Both the position numbers and the translations under genes were made by a program. DNA of 64,000 bases from Oscillospiraceae bacterium (lineage in GTDB: Bacteria; Bacillota; Clostridia; Oscillospirales; Acutalibacteraceae): NCBI GenBank assembly GCA_015066005.1, contig SVPF01000001.1, forward strand, positions 44,997-108,996, written 5' to 3'. Below are positions 61,460 through 64,000 of this stretch, one piece after another; the stretch's first letter is position 1; every line of letters begins with the position of its first letter. A model generated the notes under the pieces. That model did not search any database, was not told the DNA's origin, and saw only the letters and a list, made by a program, of their open reading frames with translations.

Positions 61460-62746
61460 TTACGCTTGCTTTAAAATTTCAATACCGTCGGGAGAATAAA
61501 CGCGCTTAATATTAGCGCCAAGCCTTGTGAATTTTTCCACAACATCCTCATAACCACGGTCAATACGCTCGATTTCCTCAATAACGGTTTCACCGTCAGC
61601 CACAAGACCCGCAATAAGCATTGCGGCGCCTGCGCGTAAATCAACCGCCTTAACAGGAGCGGCAGAAAGACCCTTAACACCTGTAATAACAGCAGTTTTG
61701 CCGTCAACCTGAACATCGGCGCCCATAAGGGTAAGCTGGTCTAGATACCTGAAGCGGTTATCCCACACACCTTCGGTTACAATGCTTGTGCCCTCAGCAA
61801 TGGTAAGCACCGTTGCAATTTGGGGCTGCATATCGGTAGGGAAGCCCGGATGAGGCATTGTTTTTACATTACATTTGCGTGGGCGGCGATCCATAGTAAC
61901 ACGCACGGCCTCGTCATATTCGGTAATAACAGCGCCTGTTTCACGAAGCTTTGCAATTATAGATTCAAGGTGCTTAGGGGTAACATTATTTATAAGCACA
62001 TCACCCTGTGTTGCAACCGCGGCCGCCATATATGTGCCGGCTTCAATTTGGTCAGGAATAATGCTGTAGGTGGTGCCGTAAAGATTTTCCACACCGCGAA
62101 TTTTAATAACGCTTGTACCTGCGCCCATAATGTTAGCGCCCATAGAGTTTAAATAGTTTGCAAGGTCAACGATATGAGGCTCGCGTGCGGCATTTTCAAT
62201 AACGGTAAGCCCCGTTGCCTTTACTGCCGCAAGCATAATGTTAATTGTTGCGCCAACCGACACAACATCAAGATAAACACTGCTGCCGCGAAGCTCAGGA
62301 GCTCTGGCGTCAACCATACCCTTTTCAAATGAAACCTTTGCGCCAAGCATTTCAAAGCCCTTAATGTGCTGGTCAATAGGGCGAACGCCAAAATTACAGC
62401 CACCGGGTGGCGCAACACGGGCCTTTTTCATACGGCCTAAAAGCGCACCCAAAAAATAACTGGAAGCGCGCATACCCTCTGCCATTTTTTGAGAAACAAC
62501 AAAGGAATTTACATTAGTGGGGTCAATTTCAACTGTGGATTTATTTATAAGCCTAACCTTTGCGCCAAGCGCTGACAAAACATACAAAATGTTTGTAACG
62601 TCGGAAATGTTAGGAATGTTTTCAATTATTGAAGGACTGTCTGCAAGTAAAACTGCAGGGAGAATTGCGACCGCGGCATTTTTAGCACCGCTTATCCGAA
62701 CTTCACCGCAAAGACGATTACCGCCGGAAATCACAAATTTTTCCAT
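61460..62746 (-). CDS. murA: UDP-N-acetylglucosamine 1-carboxyvinyltransferase MurA
   Basis: The protein has 428 residues. KNAAVAILPAVLL, PPGGCNFGVRPID with the catalytic Cys kept, and the six inverse alpha/beta repeats are present. It catalyses the first committed step of peptidoglycan synthesis (PEP transfer). A consensus promoter lies upstream and GGGG precedes ATG. Confidence 0.97.
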   Translation of the reverse strand: MEKFVISGGNRLCGEVRISGAKNAAVAILPAVLLADSPSIIENIPNISDVTNILYVLSALGAKVRLINKSTVEIDPTNVNSFVVSQKMAEGMRASSYFLGALLGRMKKARVAPPGGCNFGVRPIDQHIKGFEMLGAKVSFEKGMVDARAPELRGSSVYLDVVSVGATINIMLAAVKATGLTVIENAAREPHIVDLANYLNSMGANIMGAGTSVIKIRGVENLYGTTYSIIPDQIEAGTYMAAAVATQGDVLINNVTPKHLESIIAKLRETGAVITEYDEAVRVTMDRRPRKCNVKTMPHPGFPTDMQPQIATVLTIAEGTSIVTEGVWDNRFRYLDQLTLMGADVQVDGKTAVITGVKGLSAAPVKAVDLRAGAAMLIAGLVADGETVIEEIERIDRGYEDVVEKFTRLGANIKRVYSPDGIEILKQA

Positions 62747-62822
62747 TTATGCCCCTCCTATTCCGTTTTTTTGCTTTAAAACAGCTGCACTTTTTTACAA
62801 AAGGGCACACCGCAACGAGTAT

Positions 62823-62851
62823 ATTATATACTATTTTAACCCAACTGTCAA
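62823..62851 (-). promoter_or_regulatory. murA promoter
   Basis: On the minus strand TTGACA, 17 bp, TATAAT. Confidence 0.85.
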
Positions 62852-62882
62852 TTTTTTATTGATTATTGACAAAATTGTAATA

Positions 62883-62915
62883 AAAAAACCGATAAATAAA
62901 AATCCATCGGCTTTA
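62883..62915 (-). terminator. Terminator of zinc-ribbon gene
   Basis: On the minus strand AAAGCCGAT...ATCGGTTTTTTTA. Confidence 0.82.
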
Positions 62916-62918
62916 AAA

Positions 62919-63716
62919 TTATTTATGTTTTTTCATTTGCATTTCATATTCATAATCTGCAATAAAGCGGCTTATATCAGTATAACTGTTATAATCCATA
63001 TCCAAATCACGAATTTCAACAATGGCCTTCATCATAAGTTGTTCACGAGTGCCAATAAAATTACAATCCTTTAAATGACGCAAATATTTTGAAACAGTAT
63101 ACTCACCGCCCAAAATAATTTCATCCCATTCTTCAGAGAAATGCTCTGTTATTTCATCGACCGTCGCCACCTTATAATCAATGGTACAGTATGAAAGGGT
63201 GTCGGCAATTTCCAAAACAGGCGGATGCGCAACGTCTCTTGCAGTAAAAATCGTGCCAACAAGGCAAATTATAAGACATAAGGTGGCGCCCACCTTTCTG
63301 CCAATTAAATAAAAGTGGCTGGGGGTTAAATCGTCAGCGTTGTTAACCCTAAAGCTTAAACTGATTTTTTCAAGCTCCCAGCTTATTTTCGGAATAAGTG
63401 CTTCAAGCGCACCGGCTATACCGAAAATTATAATATAAAACGGAAGCAATGAGCCCCTGTCCTTAAGCATAAGAACAAAGCCCAAAACCAATAAAAGCAA
63501 GGATAATACAATACAAGCAATACCGATAATTTTATCAAAAACCGAAACGTAAAGAGGATCGGTTTTGTTGTATAGTTTTTCGATATTGGCATCAATCTGC
63601 GATTCGATTGCTTTTTGCTGTTCAGCGTTGATTTCGTCTGATAATCTTTCGTTACAGTCAACACAAAACATACGCTCGTCAGAATTATATGCCCCGCATT
63701 TTCGGCATACTTTCAT
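62919..63716 (-). CDS. Zinc-ribbon membrane protein of unknown function
   Basis: The protein has about 265 residues. It starts with a two-CxxC ribbon (VCRKCGAYNSDERMFCVDCNERL), then a charged segment, two helices (about 63-110, IIGIACIVLSLLLLVLGFVL), a cytosolic stretch and a third helix (KVGATLCLIICLVGTIF, about 155). The C-terminal 90 residues are soluble and rich in acidic residues. No enzyme motif is visible. It probably resides in the cytoplasmic membrane. The start MKVCRKCG has GAAGGTGA upstream. Confidence 0.8.
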   Translation of the reverse strand: MKVCRKCGAYNSDERMFCVDCNERLSDEINAEQQKAIESQIDANIEKLYNKTDPLYVSVFDKIIGIACIVLSLLLLVLGFVLMLKDRGSLLPFYIIIFGIAGALEALIPKISWELEKISLSFRVNNADDLTPSHFYLIGRKVGATLCLIICLVGTIFTARDVAHPPVLEIADTLSYCTIDYKVATVDEITEHFSEEWDEIILGGEYTVSKYLRHLKDCNFIGTREQLMMKAIVEIRDLDMDYNSYTDISRFIADYEYEMQMKKHK

Positions 63717-63778
63717 CTTATTCACCTTCTCTTATAATCATTTTACCATACCAACACTCGAAATTCAATATTCAAAAC

Positions 63779-64000
63779 AATCATGACTACCGGCTTAGCC
63801 GGTAGTTTGCTCTACGGCTGTAAGCCGCTGTTACTGGCGGGACTGAAAGTCCATCGAATAATCTACCTTTTGCAAAGATGCCCTACTGCCGTATATACGG
63901 CAGTCAGCCTCCATCTGATGAGGGAGGTGGATTTTTGCCATAGGGCAAAAAGACGGAGGGAGAGAAAAATACTCTCAAACTACCCCTCAGTCAACATCGT
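63779..64000 (+). repeat. Hairpin-rich dispersed repeat, copy 2 (cut by window edge)
   Basis: Matches 32151-32398 in the same orientation; both copies follow AATCAT. Differences are few and the TTTTTGCC...GGCAAAAA hairpin is kept although its sequence changed. Confidence 0.9.

Overview
The window looks like a chromosomal segment of a low-to-moderate G+C, anaerobic, Gram-positive-type Clostridia bacterium, probably an uncultured gut lineage near Oscillospirales/Ruminococcaceae. This rests on the gene families: reverse rubrerythrin next to PerR, Rex, a Thr T-box, a Veg-like protein, YlxR/YlxQ in the nusA operon, the DUF5696 and NHL-Yip1 transport neighbourhood, AGGAGG ribosome sites, 17-bp-spaced TTGACA/TATAAT promoters and hairpin-rich intergenic repeats. 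I see no tRNA, complete rRNA, CRISPR array or transposase gene.

Region 1 (1-15.7 kb, minus strand) is one long, tightly packed operon. It encodes two extracellular solute-binding proteins, two CUT1-type permease pairs, an NHL-repeat/Yip1 membrane protein, a DUF5696 protein and three paralogous right-handed beta-helix surface proteins, the last cut by the window edge. It lacks its own transport ATPase. Region 2 (15.7-20.9 kb) holds two AraC-type regulators, a PhnP-like metallo-hydrolase and two adjacent Gfo/Idh/MocA oxidoreductases. Together the two regions read as a regulated carbohydrate or surface-glycan uptake and catabolism locus; the substrate is unknown.

Region 3 (20.9-35 kb) is mixed housekeeping: a broken DUF89 gene, ychF, a membrane zinc peptidase, a radical-SAM pair, an M50 peptidase with a small membrane partner, ygiQ, rex, perR with reverse rubrerythrin, a PepSY lipoprotein and a DUF1538 transporter with two PII-like proteins. 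It carries most of the repeats: three intergenic elements sharing the same end sequences, a duplicated rubrerythrin gene end, and one copy of a roughly 240-bp hairpin-rich repeat whose second copy runs off the right edge.

Region 4 (35-50 kb) contains the classical rimP-nusA-ylxR-ylxQ-infB-rbfA-nrnA-truB-ribF operon, a PASTA pseudokinase, a phosphoesterase, a D,D-carboxypeptidase-like protein with a cyclophilin lipoprotein, a Veg-like gene with a long leader, and thrS under a T-box. Region 5 (50-64 kb) has pth-mfd and a PPIase-like lipoprotein, then a gene-poor stretch. That stretch holds a promoter-to-terminator unit of about 700 nt that encodes only tiny ORFs, including a repeated two-ORF cassette, and, after a DUF1292 gene, an unidentified structured RNA. 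The rpmG-secE-nusG-rplK-rplA operon (with an unusual SecE), rlmH, a YycJ-like hydrolase, murA and a zinc-ribbon membrane protein follow.

The strongest candidates for something undescribed are the micro-ORF transcript (55.57-56.31 kb), the structured RNA (56.9-57.1 kb), the SecE fusion, the pseudokinase and the shared-end repeat family.
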